Under the pieces are notes generated by a model that was not told the origin of the DNA, made no database searches, and saw only the letters and a program-made list of their open reading frames with translations. Source: DAIPHL01 sp036771375 (GTDB lineage: Bacteria; Synergistota; Synergistia; Synergistales; Synergistaceae). Taken from it: a DNA stretch of 13,061 bases. Each line of letters opens with the position of its first letter. Within the stretch, counting starts at the first letter, position 1. The stretch is from positions 1-13,061 of the forward strand of contig DAIPHL010000054.1 of the NCBI GenBank assembly GCA_036771375.1, in the 5' to 3' direction. Shown in pieces: positions 6,518 through 13,061 of the stretch. Both the position numbers and the translations under genes were made by a program.

Positions 6518-8059
6518 TCAAACGCCACTCTGCTTGAGTAATTGAGTCCGACGCTCTATCTTGTCACTCCCATCCGATTTTTGCCAATAGATCCCGATCC
6601 CCATGTACGTGATCAAGATTGCCACAAACGGTGTCAGATAGTTGAAAATCGCATAAGGGAGGTACGCCGGGGTCGTGACTCCCAGAACGCTTGCTTGAAA
6701 TGCCCCACAGGTTGTCCAGGGAATCAGTGGGGAGGTGACGGTGCCTCCGTCCTCAAGAGACCGGGAAAGCATTCGATTTGCGAGCCCATATTGCTCGTAT
6801 GTTTTTTTGAACATTCTTCCGGGTATTACTGCTGACATCGCTTGATCCCCCATAAAGAAGTTCGAGAAAAACGAAGCCAGTATCGTTGTTGTGACCAGCC
6901 CTCCCACGGTATGGACTTTGCTGATGATGCCGGATAGAAGAACATCCAGGAAACCACACGACTCAAGAATGCCACCCATTGCCAAAGCCGACATCATCAT
7001 GGATATCAACCACATCATCGACTGTAGACCTCCCCGGGTGACAAGCGAGGAGATGAGAGTTCCTATTTCTTTTCCCATCTCCGGGGTGATTCCGTTCAGA
7101 TTGGCTTTTAAGAGTATTTCCCCTATGGCATCAAGATTTTCTGCATTTGCCAATGTCTGGGAAAACGCCGCTACGTAGCCGTTTTGTCCAACATCCCATA
7201 TGATGCCGATCCCGTTGCCCTGAAACAACGCCATGAGAACAGCGACGACGATTCCCGCGAAAATACCGGGCAATGCGGAGATTTTCAACACGGCACATGT
7301 AATGACGACAAGAGGTGGTAACAGGCAAAAAAACGAGATGGGAAATTCAGCGGCCAAAATCATTCGTATCGCGTTGATTCGGGATTGGTCGATAACGCCA
7401 GAGGAGTATTGTAACCCGAAGACGACCGATACCGCCAAAGCGATGATATACGTTGGTGTGGTAGTCCAAAGCAAGGCCCTTATATGATCGAAGAGATTTG
7501 AACCCGAGACTGCTGGGGATAGATTGGTGCTGTCCGAGAGCGGCGACATCTTGTCTCCGAAATAAGCCCCTGAAACGATCATCCCGGCCGTTAAGGCAGG
7601 AGGAACTCCAAGTCCGTTCCCGATTCCCATCATAGCGATACCGATCGTTGCGCTTGCTTGCCAGGAAGAGCCTGTCGCGAGAGCGACGATTGAGCATATC
7701 AACATCGTCGCGGTAGGAAATACGTATGGGTTGAGAATGTAAAGCCCGTAATAGATCAACCCTGGAACGCTGCCAACCATGATCCATGTACTTACGAGGA
7801 TCCCTACGGTCATCATGATCAGTATGGCCTCCATTGCGTCTGAGAGTACCAAAACAATGGAGGAGAGCATTTTTGACCACGGTACTTTGAGGATGATTCG
7901 CCCGACGAGAGCGGCGAAAACCGCACAACTGACGAGCGCCATGTGCAGATCGGTTTCAAGGATGATCGCTGCGTAGCTGATCGTTGTTGCGATCAATACA
8001 AAGACGAAAGCGGACAACGCGAAACAGGGTTTTTCCGGTTGGTGTAAAGAGCCGTTCAT
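6518..8059 (-). CDS. NhaC-family Na+/H+ (or metabolite) antiporter
   Basis: A 513-residue polytopic membrane protein with about a dozen hydrophobic segments. The NhaC core is clear: TGSSWQASATIG (129-140), GAYFGDKMSPLSDSTNLSPA (164-183) and, near the C-terminus, the FMGDQAMSAV and SPLIPWTTCGAF blocks. The family includes sodium/proton antiporters and also MleN, which exchanges malate plus protons for lactate plus sodium. Because the gene lies inside a catabolic cluster, exchange of the pathway's amino acid, product or organic acid is as plausible as simple sodium extrusion. The start is ATG 8057-8059 with a GGAG SD eight bases upstream. Which ion or substrate is moved cannot be read from the sequence. 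Confidence 0.9.
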   Translation of the reverse strand: MNGSLHQPEKPCFALSAFVFVLIATTISYAAIILETDLHMALVSCAVFAALVGRIILKVPWSKMLSSIVLVLSDAMEAILIMMTVGILVSTWIMVGSVPGLIYYGLYILNPYVFPTATMLICSIVALATGSSWQASATIGIAMMGIGNGLGVPPALTAGMIVSGAYFGDKMSPLSDSTNLSPAVSGSNLFDHIRALLWTTTPTYIIALAVSVVFGLQYSSGVIDQSRINAIRMILAAEFPISFFCLLPPLVVITCAVLKISALPGIFAGIVVAVLMALFQGNGIGIIWDVGQNGYVAAFSQTLANAENLDAIGEILLKANLNGITPEMGKEIGTLISSLVTRGGLQSMMWLISMMMSALAMGGILESCGFLDVLLSGIISKVHTVGGLVTTTILASFFSNFFMGDQAMSAVIPGRMFKKTYEQYGLANRMLSRSLEDGGTVTSPLIPWTTCGAFQASVLGVTTPAYLPYAIFNYLTPFVAILITYMGIGIYWQKSDGSDKIERRTQLLKQSGV

Positions 8060-8097
8060 CTCTGCCTCTCCTTCCCAAAAGCAATGAATTGTTTATG

Positions 8098-8116
8098 AGA
8101 TCGATTTGGTCGATCT
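8098..8116 (-). other. Stem-loop in the dehydratase-antiporter gap
   Basis: AGATCGA (8098-8104) and TCGATCT (8110-8116) form perfect 7-bp arms around a five-base loop, starting four bases past the dehydratase stop on the - strand. No T-run follows, so it is probably an intercistronic mRNA hairpin and not a terminator. It may lower or protect one side of the message. Confidence 0.4.
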
Positions 8117-8120
8117 GTAT

Positions 8121-9110
8121 TTATCGCATCCTTTTCTCGGTGATCAATCTTTTGTATAAGTCGGTATCGGGATTCCCCCCCGAAATGACAACACATATTT
8201 TGTCGCTGCGGATGCTCGGGATCGCTTTCCCGATTACGGCCGCAGGAGCAACCGCGGAAGACGGTTCAATTACCATGTGATGCCAGTCGAAAACGGACCG
8301 TAGAGCGGAGATCATCTCGTCTTCGGAAACACCGACGAATCCGGAGACATGTGTCTTGGCGTAGTCCAGCATGTCCTGCAAAATGTATCCCGAAAGTCCA
8401 TCCGCAAGTGTTTCCTGGTAGTCGAAATCAACAACGGTTCCGGAATCCCAGGATGTCACCCATGGCATGGAAGCGCGCGATTGTACGCCCCAGACCTCCA
8501 CGTCGGGGGAGATCACTTTAACGGCGGCGGCTATACCGTTGATAAGCCCGCCACTTCCAGTTGGAACGACGACCGCTTCGATATCGGGTTGTTCCATCAA
8601 TATTTCCAGGCCGATGGTACCGGCACCTGCCATGACCAGGTGGTCGTGATAGGATGATACATAGACCATCCCTTTGTCTTCGCAATATGCCTTTGCGGCT
8701 GCTTCCGTTTCCTCGAATATTTTGCCGTACAGAACGAGCTCCGCCCACTTTCCTCCGAGATTGCGGATTGCACGTTTTTTATACTCGGAACAGTGGTTTT
8801 GCACGAAAACAACCGACTTTACCCCTAGCATTTTCGACGCCATTGCAACGCCTTGAGCATGATTACCGCTGGAGCAGGTGACGACTCCTCTCGCTCTTTC
8901 TTGATCACTCAAACGAAGCATTTTATTCAGGGCACCTCGAATTTTGAAAGAGCCACAAATCTGTAGGTTTTCCCACTTGATCCATATTTCGGAGCCGGTG
9001 CGCTCCGAAAGAGGAAAAGAAAACTCTAGTGGCGTTTGACGCACCACTCCATGCAGCATTCCGTTTGCTTCGATGATATCTCGGAAAGTCGGTCTGCGCA
9101 TTTTGAGCAC
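8121..9110 (-). CDS. Threonine/serine dehydratase-like PLP enzyme (fold type II)
   Basis: A 329-residue cytosolic PLP lyase of the catabolic threonine dehydratase/serine racemase type; no C-terminal ACT domain is present. The Schiff-base lysine is K56 in CGSFKIRGALNKM. The substrate loop is SSGNHAQG (80-87), the PLP-phosphate loop GSGG (185-188), and the cofactor-ring contact is SGGN (310-313). The usual GQGT of threonine dehydratases reads AGAGTIGLE here (161-169) and EPSGA reads EPSSA (282-286). Such enzymes deaminate beta-hydroxy amino acids to 2-oxo acids through an enamine, the substrate class of RidA, encoded in the same cluster. The start is GTG 9108-9110: a GGAG formed by the last sense codons of the upstream gene lies eight bases away, whereas the ATG at 9101 is 17 bases from it. 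The gap to the ureohydrolase stop is 5 bp, so the two are coupled. True substrate unknown. Confidence 0.88.
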   Translation of the reverse strand: MLKMRRPTFRDIIEANGMLHGVVRQTPLEFSFPLSERTGSEIWIKWENLQICGSFKIRGALNKMLRLSDQERARGVVTCSSGNHAQGVAMASKMLGVKSVVFVQNHCSEYKKRAIRNLGGKWAELVLYGKIFEETEAAAKAYCEDKGMVYVSSYHDHLVMAGAGTIGLEILMEQPDIEAVVVPTGSGGLINGIAAAVKVISPDVEVWGVQSRASMPWVTSWDSGTVVDFDYQETLADGLSGYILQDMLDYAKTHVSGFVGVSEDEMISALRSVFDWHHMVIEPSSAVAPAAVIGKAIPSIRSDKICVVISGGNPDTDLYKRLITEKRMR

Positions 9111-9115
9111 ACCAA

Positions 9116-10246
9116 TTACTCCAGGTTATTCATCTTCCGATAAGCGAGTCCTCCCAAAGCCTCGACTCCTACACGAGCACAGAATTGAGCGCCCATTCCG
9201 TTGACGTCGTAATCAGGTGTATATTCATTGATATCGCAACCGATCAATTTCCCGCGAGATATCCTGCGAAGTGAGTGAAAGAGTTCATCCATCGTCAAAC
9301 CCCAGAACTCGGGTGCCTTTTGAGAGATAACTTGGCTTGGGTCCATCACGTCGATGTCAAGAGAAAAATAGTAACCATCGGTGCCATCGTTCGCGAGGGT
9401 CATCGCCTCGTCCATAACATCCTTGATCCCTCTGTCCTTGACTTCATCGATGGTTATGACCCGGTGTCCTAGTTTGGATGCGACATTCTTTTCGAAGATG
9501 GAATTTCTTGCCCCACGAATACCGATGACGACGAAATTCGCCGGGTCTATCTTGCCCAATTCGAGGGTCTGCCACCACTCGGAAGAGGCCCAGTTGATCG
9601 GTTCGTATGAAAGATCGCTGTGAGAGTCAAAGACGATCAATCCTGTTTTTTGAGTGCGAGGTTTGAGCAGTGCCCTTAGGATGGGTATAGGAATGGTATG
9701 GTCACCCCCAAAACAGATGGGCATCGCTCCGGCATTTACGACGTCGGCCACCCTAGCCTCGGCTCGATCGATGTTTCCTTCGATGTCATCCGGTGTATAC
9801 GGTACGTCTCCGTAGTCGACGGCCTTGATGTGATCCAGCATTATCATGTTTCTATCAATTTCGGGGAAATAACCTCTGTTGTGATTTACAGAGTAAAAGA
9901 CCGAATATCTCCTTATATTACCCAAACAATCTGGTGAATCTGCCCCCATCCGCCAGTAGACGGAGTTTTTCGGAGGTCTCCCGCATGTGGGAGGGGCCGA
10001 AGTCAAGGGACTTGTGATGGTAAGCCCTTCAAAAGGTATGCCGACGATAGCGGCATCGACGCCGGTGAGCTCCTCTGGTTTTCTTGCGAGCGGCAGTTCC
10101 ATAAAGGTGGGGATATCGTCGTGATATATCGGCAATTCGAATCTCTCCCTACGGCTGCTTTCCTTTGCAGAGAGAACCATGGCGTTTTCAAAGGCATCTT
10201 TGATGTTCTTCATCTTTTGGTTGCCGATAAGATAGTTGTCTTCCAA
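9116..10246 (-). CDS. Divergent ureohydrolase-family (arginase/agmatinase fold) C-N hydrolase
   Basis: A 376-residue enzyme of the binuclear-metal ureohydrolase family, which cleaves guanidino or formimino groups. All six metal ligands are present: H183 in FGGDHT, D207, H209 and D211 in DSHSD, D297 and D299 in SLDIDVMDP; the conserved glutamate is E341. It is 50-70 residues longer than typical agmatinases, with about 60 extra residues at the N-terminus. Two substrate-side motifs are missing: the 'RPGxRxGPxxIR' block after GIPFEG is replaced by a proline/cysteine-rich segment (80-108, with APPTCGRPP at 84-92), and the PGTGTP loop after DP reads SQVISQKAPEFWG (304-316). The start is TTG 10244-10246, with an AGGAGG SD eight bases upstream. 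Candidate substrates include guanidino acids or free guanidine; I cannot choose. Confidence 0.85.
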   Translation of the reverse strand: MEDNYLIGNQKMKNIKDAFENAMVLSAKESSRRERFELPIYHDDIPTFMELPLARKPEELTGVDAAIVGIPFEGLTITSPLTSAPPTCGRPPKNSVYWRMGADSPDCLGNIRRYSVFYSVNHNRGYFPEIDRNMIMLDHIKAVDYGDVPYTPDDIEGNIDRAEARVADVVNAGAMPICFGGDHTIPIPILRALLKPRTQKTGLIVFDSHSDLSYEPINWASSEWWQTLELGKIDPANFVVIGIRGARNSIFEKNVASKLGHRVITIDEVKDRGIKDVMDEAMTLANDGTDGYYFSLDIDVMDPSQVISQKAPEFWGLTMDELFHSLRRISRGKLIGCDINEYTPDYDVNGMGAQFCARVGVEALGGLAYRKMNNLE

Positions 10247-10282
10247 CGTAAAAACCTCCTGTCAAAGTGCAAGAATGTTTTG

Positions 10283-11410
10283 CTATTTCTCGGCTTTTAG
10301 CTCTTCAAACGTCTCCGCGATCAGGTTCAGAGCCTCTTTTAGAAGATTCAAATCAATGCCGAAACTGATTCGGAAAAAATGTTCCACTCCGAAACAATCT
10401 CCCGGAACCACGAACACACTCTTATCGTTCATCATACGCATCGTCAAATCTCTCGAGGGGATGTCATGGTTGTATTTTATGAAGGCAAAGCCCCCCGCTT
10501 TCGTCGGTGTGAAGCTGAACATACCGTTTCTTTCATTGATCCATTTCGTCAGGTAGTCCAGATTCTCACTCGCAATACACCGGTTTCTCCGCAGAATTTT
10601 CCTGCGCATTTCCGGTTGGAACGCACGTTGAGCGATATAGTCACTGAGCGTGGTGATGCATATGGACGTGTAATCATGGTAGCTCCATGCTTTTGCGATA
10701 ATTTTGGAAGGAGCCACCAACCAACCGACACGCAGGCCAGGCAAGGCAAAGGCCTTTGCGAGTCCCCCGGTTACGATGACCTTGTCATACCGATTCCAAA
10801 AGCTAGAGGTGATTTCGCCACTTAACTCGGCACCTCGATATATTTCGTCGGAGACGATCCATGCCCCGACACTCGAGGCGATTTCAACGATTTCATCCAT
10901 GGCTTTCTCGGAGAGGATGGACCCTGTTGGGTTGTTGGGGTTGCAAAAGCAGATGAATTTCGTCTTTGGCGTTACGCTTGCGCGAAGAGAGTCTGTGTCA
11001 AAATGCCATGCTTGACTCTCTTGTAGATAAAAAGGATTGATTTTCGCACCGAAGGCCTTCGCTAGGCCGTGAATTTGCATATAATGAGGCAGCATATAGG
11101 CAATTTCGTCACCTTTTTCGATGAACATAAGTGACAAGATCAAGTTGGCCTCGGCTGAACCGCTTGTCACGAGCACATTTTCCGGAGACGCTTTGTTATA
11201 GAAACTGCATATTGCTTCTTTTAATTCCTTCGTTCCGTCTGTCTGTATGTAACGTAAGCGAAAGTCTGTGGAGTAGAGTTTGTCGAATTCCTCCTTGCTT
11301 ATCAACTCGGCTACGGAGAGAGGAAGGACTCCAGTTTCCGTCAAATCGTACTTTACGTGATGTTGGTACAAAGACATTGTTCTCTCCAATTTAAATTCGG
11401 GGATAAACAT
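10283..11410 (-). CDS. PLP-dependent class I/II aminotransferase
   Basis: A 375-residue fold-type I PLP enzyme and the first gene of the - strand cluster. Key residues are visible: NPNNPTG (157-163, N160 near the PLP), SDEIY (187-191, D188 on the pyridine nitrogen), the Schiff-base lysine K219 in TGGLAKAFALPGLRVGW, R227 in the phosphate region, and R347 in FRISFG as the substrate-carboxylate arginine. The N-terminal IPEFKLER (3-10) followed by a tyrosine-rich stretch and LSVAEL (31-36) recalls, from memory, an aminotransferase subgroup that includes capreomycidine synthase-like proteins; this is a weak hint of an arginine-like substrate. The start is ATG 11408-11410 with AGGAGG seven bases upstream; a second ATG twelve codons in also has a GGAG. 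The next gene follows after 36 bp. Confidence 0.9.
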   Translation of the reverse strand: MFIPEFKLERTMSLYQHHVKYDLTETGVLPLSVAELISKEEFDKLYSTDFRLRYIQTDGTKELKEAICSFYNKASPENVLVTSGSAEANLILSLMFIEKGDEIAYMLPHYMQIHGLAKAFGAKINPFYLQESQAWHFDTDSLRASVTPKTKFICFCNPNNPTGSILSEKAMDEIVEIASSVGAWIVSDEIYRGAELSGEITSSFWNRYDKVIVTGGLAKAFALPGLRVGWLVAPSKIIAKAWSYHDYTSICITTLSDYIAQRAFQPEMRRKILRRNRCIASENLDYLTKWINERNGMFSFTPTKAGGFAFIKYNHDIPSRDLTMRMMNDKSVFVVPGDCFGVEHFFRISFGIDLNLLKEALNLIAETFEELKAEK

Positions 11411-11482
11411 GGCCTGCCCTCCTAATGATTGTGCGAATTAGGAAATGACGTTGATTTGAAACTCGAGTATGATTCCAGCTGG

Positions 11483-11501
11483 TTCTAATATTTTATTCTA
11501 A
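11483..11501. repeat. TTCTAA direct repeat over the - strand promoter
   Basis: TTCTAA occurs at 11483-11488 and again at 11496-11501, with TATTTTA between them, so the copies are 13 bp apart. The second runs into the 8-bp palindrome CTAATTAG (11498-11505). The block covers the proposed -10 of the aminotransferase promoter. Its A+T-rich repeated character would suit an Lrp-type operator, but the local regulator's site is unknown. Confidence 0.35.
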
Positions 11502-11518
11502 TTAGCAATGGGAGACAA
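11490..11518 (-). promoter_or_regulatory. Candidate sigma-70-type promoter for the six-gene cluster
   Basis: Read on the - strand, TTGTCT (complement of 11513-11518) and TAAAAT (complement of 11490-11495) are separated by 17 bp, matching 4/6 and 5/6 of the consensus hexamers. The site lies about 80 bp upstream of the aminotransferase ATG in the A+T-rich divergent region. It is the best-spaced pair I found there; no transcript start is known. Confidence 0.45.
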
Positions 11519-11574
11519 TAATAAAACAGAGATAAATCATAAGATAATCCTTATAAAATTAAGAAATACAGCGG

Positions 11575-11622
11575 AAGACCGAATGAAAAATCATGGTATA
11601 GTTGTGTGAAAGACCGACTGAA
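11575..11622. repeat. 13-bp direct repeat flanking the agmatinase -10 box
   Basis: AAGACCGAATGAA (11575-11587) recurs as AAGACCGACTGAA (11610-11622), one mismatch in 13, starting 35 bp apart. The first copy occupies the expected -35 region and the second lies at the expected transcript start of the + strand promoter at 11597-11602. Two identically oriented copies bracketing a promoter suggest paired operators. Confidence 0.45.
11594..11602 (+). promoter_or_regulatory. Candidate extended -10 promoter for the agmatinase-type gene
   Basis: TGGTATAGT is a TGn extension followed by TATAGT (5/6 of the -10 consensus) at 11597-11602, about 65 bp before the ATG at 11667. No good -35 is present, which an extended -10 can tolerate or which could indicate activator dependence. 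Confidence 0.4.
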
Positions 11623-11666
11623 TCGTGTTTTGATAAGGTGTTCTCTTTTCGGAGGGGGTGTAAAAG

Positions 11667-12593
11667 ATGAGGGCGGTCGACGAGATGTTGGGCGACCCCG
11701 GTCTGTGGGGAGGTCTTCACAGGCCTGGTATAACGCGGCAGGAGGCGGATATCCTTCTCTGGGGTATTCCGTTCGACGGGGCGGCGAGCTTTCGAAAGGG
11801 AGCGGCGGAGGCGCCTAGGGCCATTCGGAACATCACCTTCTCGATCTGTCCGACGACGGAGGATTTCGAGGTCATGGACATCAAGTTGCTCGACTGCGGC
11901 GATCTCTTCGGAGCGGATCAGGAGACGCTTTTTGCTGCGGTCGAGTCCGAGGCGGAGGCGCTCGTTCGGTCCGGAAAGTTCTTCACGTTCATCGGCGGCG
12001 ACCACTCCGTGACCATACCGATTCTGAGAGGCATGGACAGGGCCCTCTCCGGCGAGCTCGGCATCGTGCATATCGACGCACACTTCGATCTTTGCGACGA
12101 GCTCGGTGGCAACAGATTGTCGCACGGATGCACCCAACGGAGGGCGCTCGAACTGCAACATGTCTCGGGGCTCGAAAACCTCTTCTTCGTGGGAATTCGC
12201 TCCGCGGAAACCTGCGAAGCCGATTTTTTGAGGGAACGTGACGCGAACGTGATCGGAGCGGGGGAGTATCGCAGGATCGGGACAGAAGAAGTGTTGAAGC
12301 GCATCGAGGAGAAGATGCGTTTCTACGGTTCCGTTTACGTTACGATCGATATCGACGCGCTCGACCCCGCGTTCGCCCCGGGGACGGGCACCCCGCAGTT
12401 TGGCGGGCTGGATTCCCGGGAGCTGCTCGATCTTCTCCGGGGTCTTTTCAAGAGGCTGCCCGTCGTCGGGTTCGACCTGGTGGAGGTCGCCCCTCCGCTC
12501 GACGCCGGGGAGATCACCCTCTTTGCCGCCCGGAAGATTCTGACGGAGTGCTGGGGACATTACGAAAGAAAGATGCGGGGTAAAAGGAGCTGA
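11667..12593 (+). CDS. Ureohydrolase, agmatinase type
   Basis: A 308-residue binuclear manganese-type hydrolase of the usual agmatinase length. The complete family pattern is present: GIPFDG (33-38), APRAIR (49-54), GGDHS with H113, DAHFD with D137, H139 and D141, SHGC (152-155, the agmatinase-like position), DIDALDPAFAPGTGTP (228-243, with D228 and D230) and E273 in DLVEVAPPLD. The likely reaction is agmatine to putrescine plus urea, although guanidinobutyrase and formimidoylglutamase share this pattern, so speB is not asserted. The start is ATG 11667 behind a GGAGGGGG SD (11651-11658). It is divergent from the six-gene cluster. Its base composition looks G+C-richer: a hand count of 12001-12060 gives 38/60, against 30/60 for 10561-10620. 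Confidence 0.9.
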   Translation: MRAVDEMLGDPGLWGGLHRPGITRQEADILLWGIPFDGAASFRKGAAEAPRAIRNITFSICPTTEDFEVMDIKLLDCGDLFGADQETLFAAVESEAEALVRSGKFFTFIGGDHSVTIPILRGMDRALSGELGIVHIDAHFDLCDELGGNRLSHGCTQRRALELQHVSGLENLFFVGIRSAETCEADFLRERDANVIGAGEYRRIGTEEVLKRIEEKMRFYGSVYVTIDIDALDPAFAPGTGTPQFGGLDSRELLDLLRGLFKRLPVVGFDLVEVAPPLDAGEITLFAARKILTECWGHYERKMRGKRS

Positions 12594-12708
12594 AGAATCG
12601 CACCCGGAGCTTCTTATTTAGCGTTTTTTGTTTGAATTGATTTGAAGACGATTTTAAATCCCGTCCGACAATCTACAAGATTCCGGTTCGAGGCAAGGTT
12701 GATATGAC

Positions 12709-12864
12709 ATGGTGATTTTCATTGAGGTAAAGGGCTTGTCGGAACTGGAGAGCGCCGAAAAATGGGAAGAAGCCCGGGCCATGTTGTACGAACTGTGGAA
12801 TGCGGATCGGGGAAACGTCGATTTGTTTTCCTCAGGGTGTTTTCGGAGTGTTGGTATGTGCTGA
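12709..12864 (+). CDS. Possible small hypothetical protein or gene remnant
   Basis: A 51-codon frame beginning ATG 12709, with a hydrophobic/charged start (MVIFIEVKGLSELES) then an amphipathic helical stretch (EKWEEARAMLYELWN), ending at TGA 12862-12864. Only a weak AAGG lies upstream. The first 40 residues look protein-like while the last ten do not, which fits a truncated or frameshifted gene as well as a real small protein. Family not recognised. Confidence 0.25.
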   Translation: MVIFIEVKGLSELESAEKWEEARAMLYELWNADRGNVDLFSSGCFRSVGMC

Positions 12865-12880
12865 GCGAATGGAGTGAGTG

Positions 12881-12970
12881 TTGAAAAAACGGAAGGTCTG
12901 TCTTTCCGGCAGGGGCTCCGGTTTTCTCGCCGGGAGCTTCACGGGGGCATGGACGGAATCGAAACAATAG
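12881..12970 (+). CDS. Possible short frame ending in TAG and then remaining open
   Basis: TTG 12881 has a GGAG six bases upstream and opens a 29-residue frame (MKKRKVCLSGRGSGFLAGSF, then a short tail) that ends at TAG 12968-12970. The same frame then stays open to the window edge. It may be chance, a decayed gene, or two separate small frames; no family is recognised. Confidence 0.2.
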   Translation: MKKRKVCLSGRGSGFLAGSFTGAWTESKQ

Positions 12971-13061
12971 GCCGGACGCGTCTATGTGGAAGCTCGCCGC
13001 AGAGGAATGAGCGTCGAAGAAGCACAGCAGGCGGCGTTCAATGTCCGGATGCAAAACATGG

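Larger units (their letters stand above)
12594..13061. other. 468-bp stretch with no recognisable gene
   Basis: No frame on either strand gives a protein I recognise. It begins with a T-rich stretch (TTTTTT near 12625) without a strong stem before it. Two tiny + strand frames are described separately. The final 90 bp in frame from 12971 read AGRVYVEARRRGMSVEEAQQ and onward to the window edge, which looks coding-like (charged, helical) but lacks a supported start and may be the front of a gene that runs off the window. A 111-residue - strand frame (12719-13054) is proline/serine/arginine-rich and looks like a non-coding shadow. Confidence 0.5.

Noticed and set aside
9950..10030. Frameshift in the divergent ureohydrolase around APPTCGRPP
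   Set aside because: The neighbouring frame I checked meets a stop and does not restore the usual RPGxRxGP motif, so the altered segment appears genuine.
11559..12560. 333-residue open frame on the - strand opposite the agmatinase-type gene
   Set aside because: It mirrors a gene with a complete ureohydrolase motif set in a G+C-rich region where antisense stops are rare. No SD and no recognisable domain.
12594..12635. Terminator after the agmatinase-type gene
   Set aside because: A T-run is present, but the only stem (AAGAA with TTCTT over 13 bases) is too weak to call.
1..13061. CRISPR array, tRNA, rRNA, insertion sequence or phage attachment site
   Set aside because: No regularly spaced repeats, no cloverleaf-like or rRNA-like sequence, and no transposase or integrase gene was seen.

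Overview
The window looks like a bacterial chromosome of about 50% G+C with dense coding, short intergenic gaps and frequent TTG/GTG starts backed by good Shine-Dalgarno (SD) sites. The gene content (peptide-type ABC import, two ureohydrolases, a PLP aminotransferase, a threonine-dehydratase-like enzyme, RidA, an NhaC-type antiporter, an Lrp-type regulator) fits an anaerobic, amino-acid- or peptide-fermenting Gram-negative. A Synergistota member is my best guess, but that rests on general impression and no marker gene in the window proves it.

Layout, left to right. (1) Positions 1-248 hold the 3' end of a major-facilitator-type membrane protein. (2) Positions 301-5494 (+ strand) are a complete SBP_bac_5-type (Dpp/Opp/Nik superfamily) ABC importer: a membrane-anchored solute-binding protein, two permeases with a 4-bp ATGA overlap, and one polypeptide that fuses both ATPases. 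(3) Positions 5512-11410 (- strand, read from right to left) are a tightly packed six-gene cluster: PLP aminotransferase, divergent ureohydrolase, threonine-dehydratase-like PLP lyase, NhaC-family antiporter, RidA imine deaminase, and a terminal Lrp/AsnC regulator. (4) A 256-bp A+T-rich divergent promoter region (11411-11666) separates this cluster from (5) a second, canonical ureohydrolase (agmatinase type) on the + strand at 11667-12593. (6) The last 468 bp contain no gene I can recognise.

How the genes may work together (inference). The importer brings in peptides, amino acids or a related solute. The - strand cluster combines transamination, C-N hydrolysis of a guanidino or amidino group, beta-elimination/deamination by a PLP lyase, hydrolysis of the resulting enamine/imine by RidA, and an ion-coupled antiporter. 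This reads as a catabolic route for a guanidino-bearing (arginine-like) amino acid, with an Lrp-type protein as the likely local sensor. The cluster's ureohydrolase keeps all six metal ligands but has lost the usual substrate-side motifs, so its substrate is probably not plain agmatine. The convergent junction is also unusual: the best intrinsic terminator for the + strand importer operon lies beyond lrp, so the importer transcript may run antisense across the whole regulator gene.
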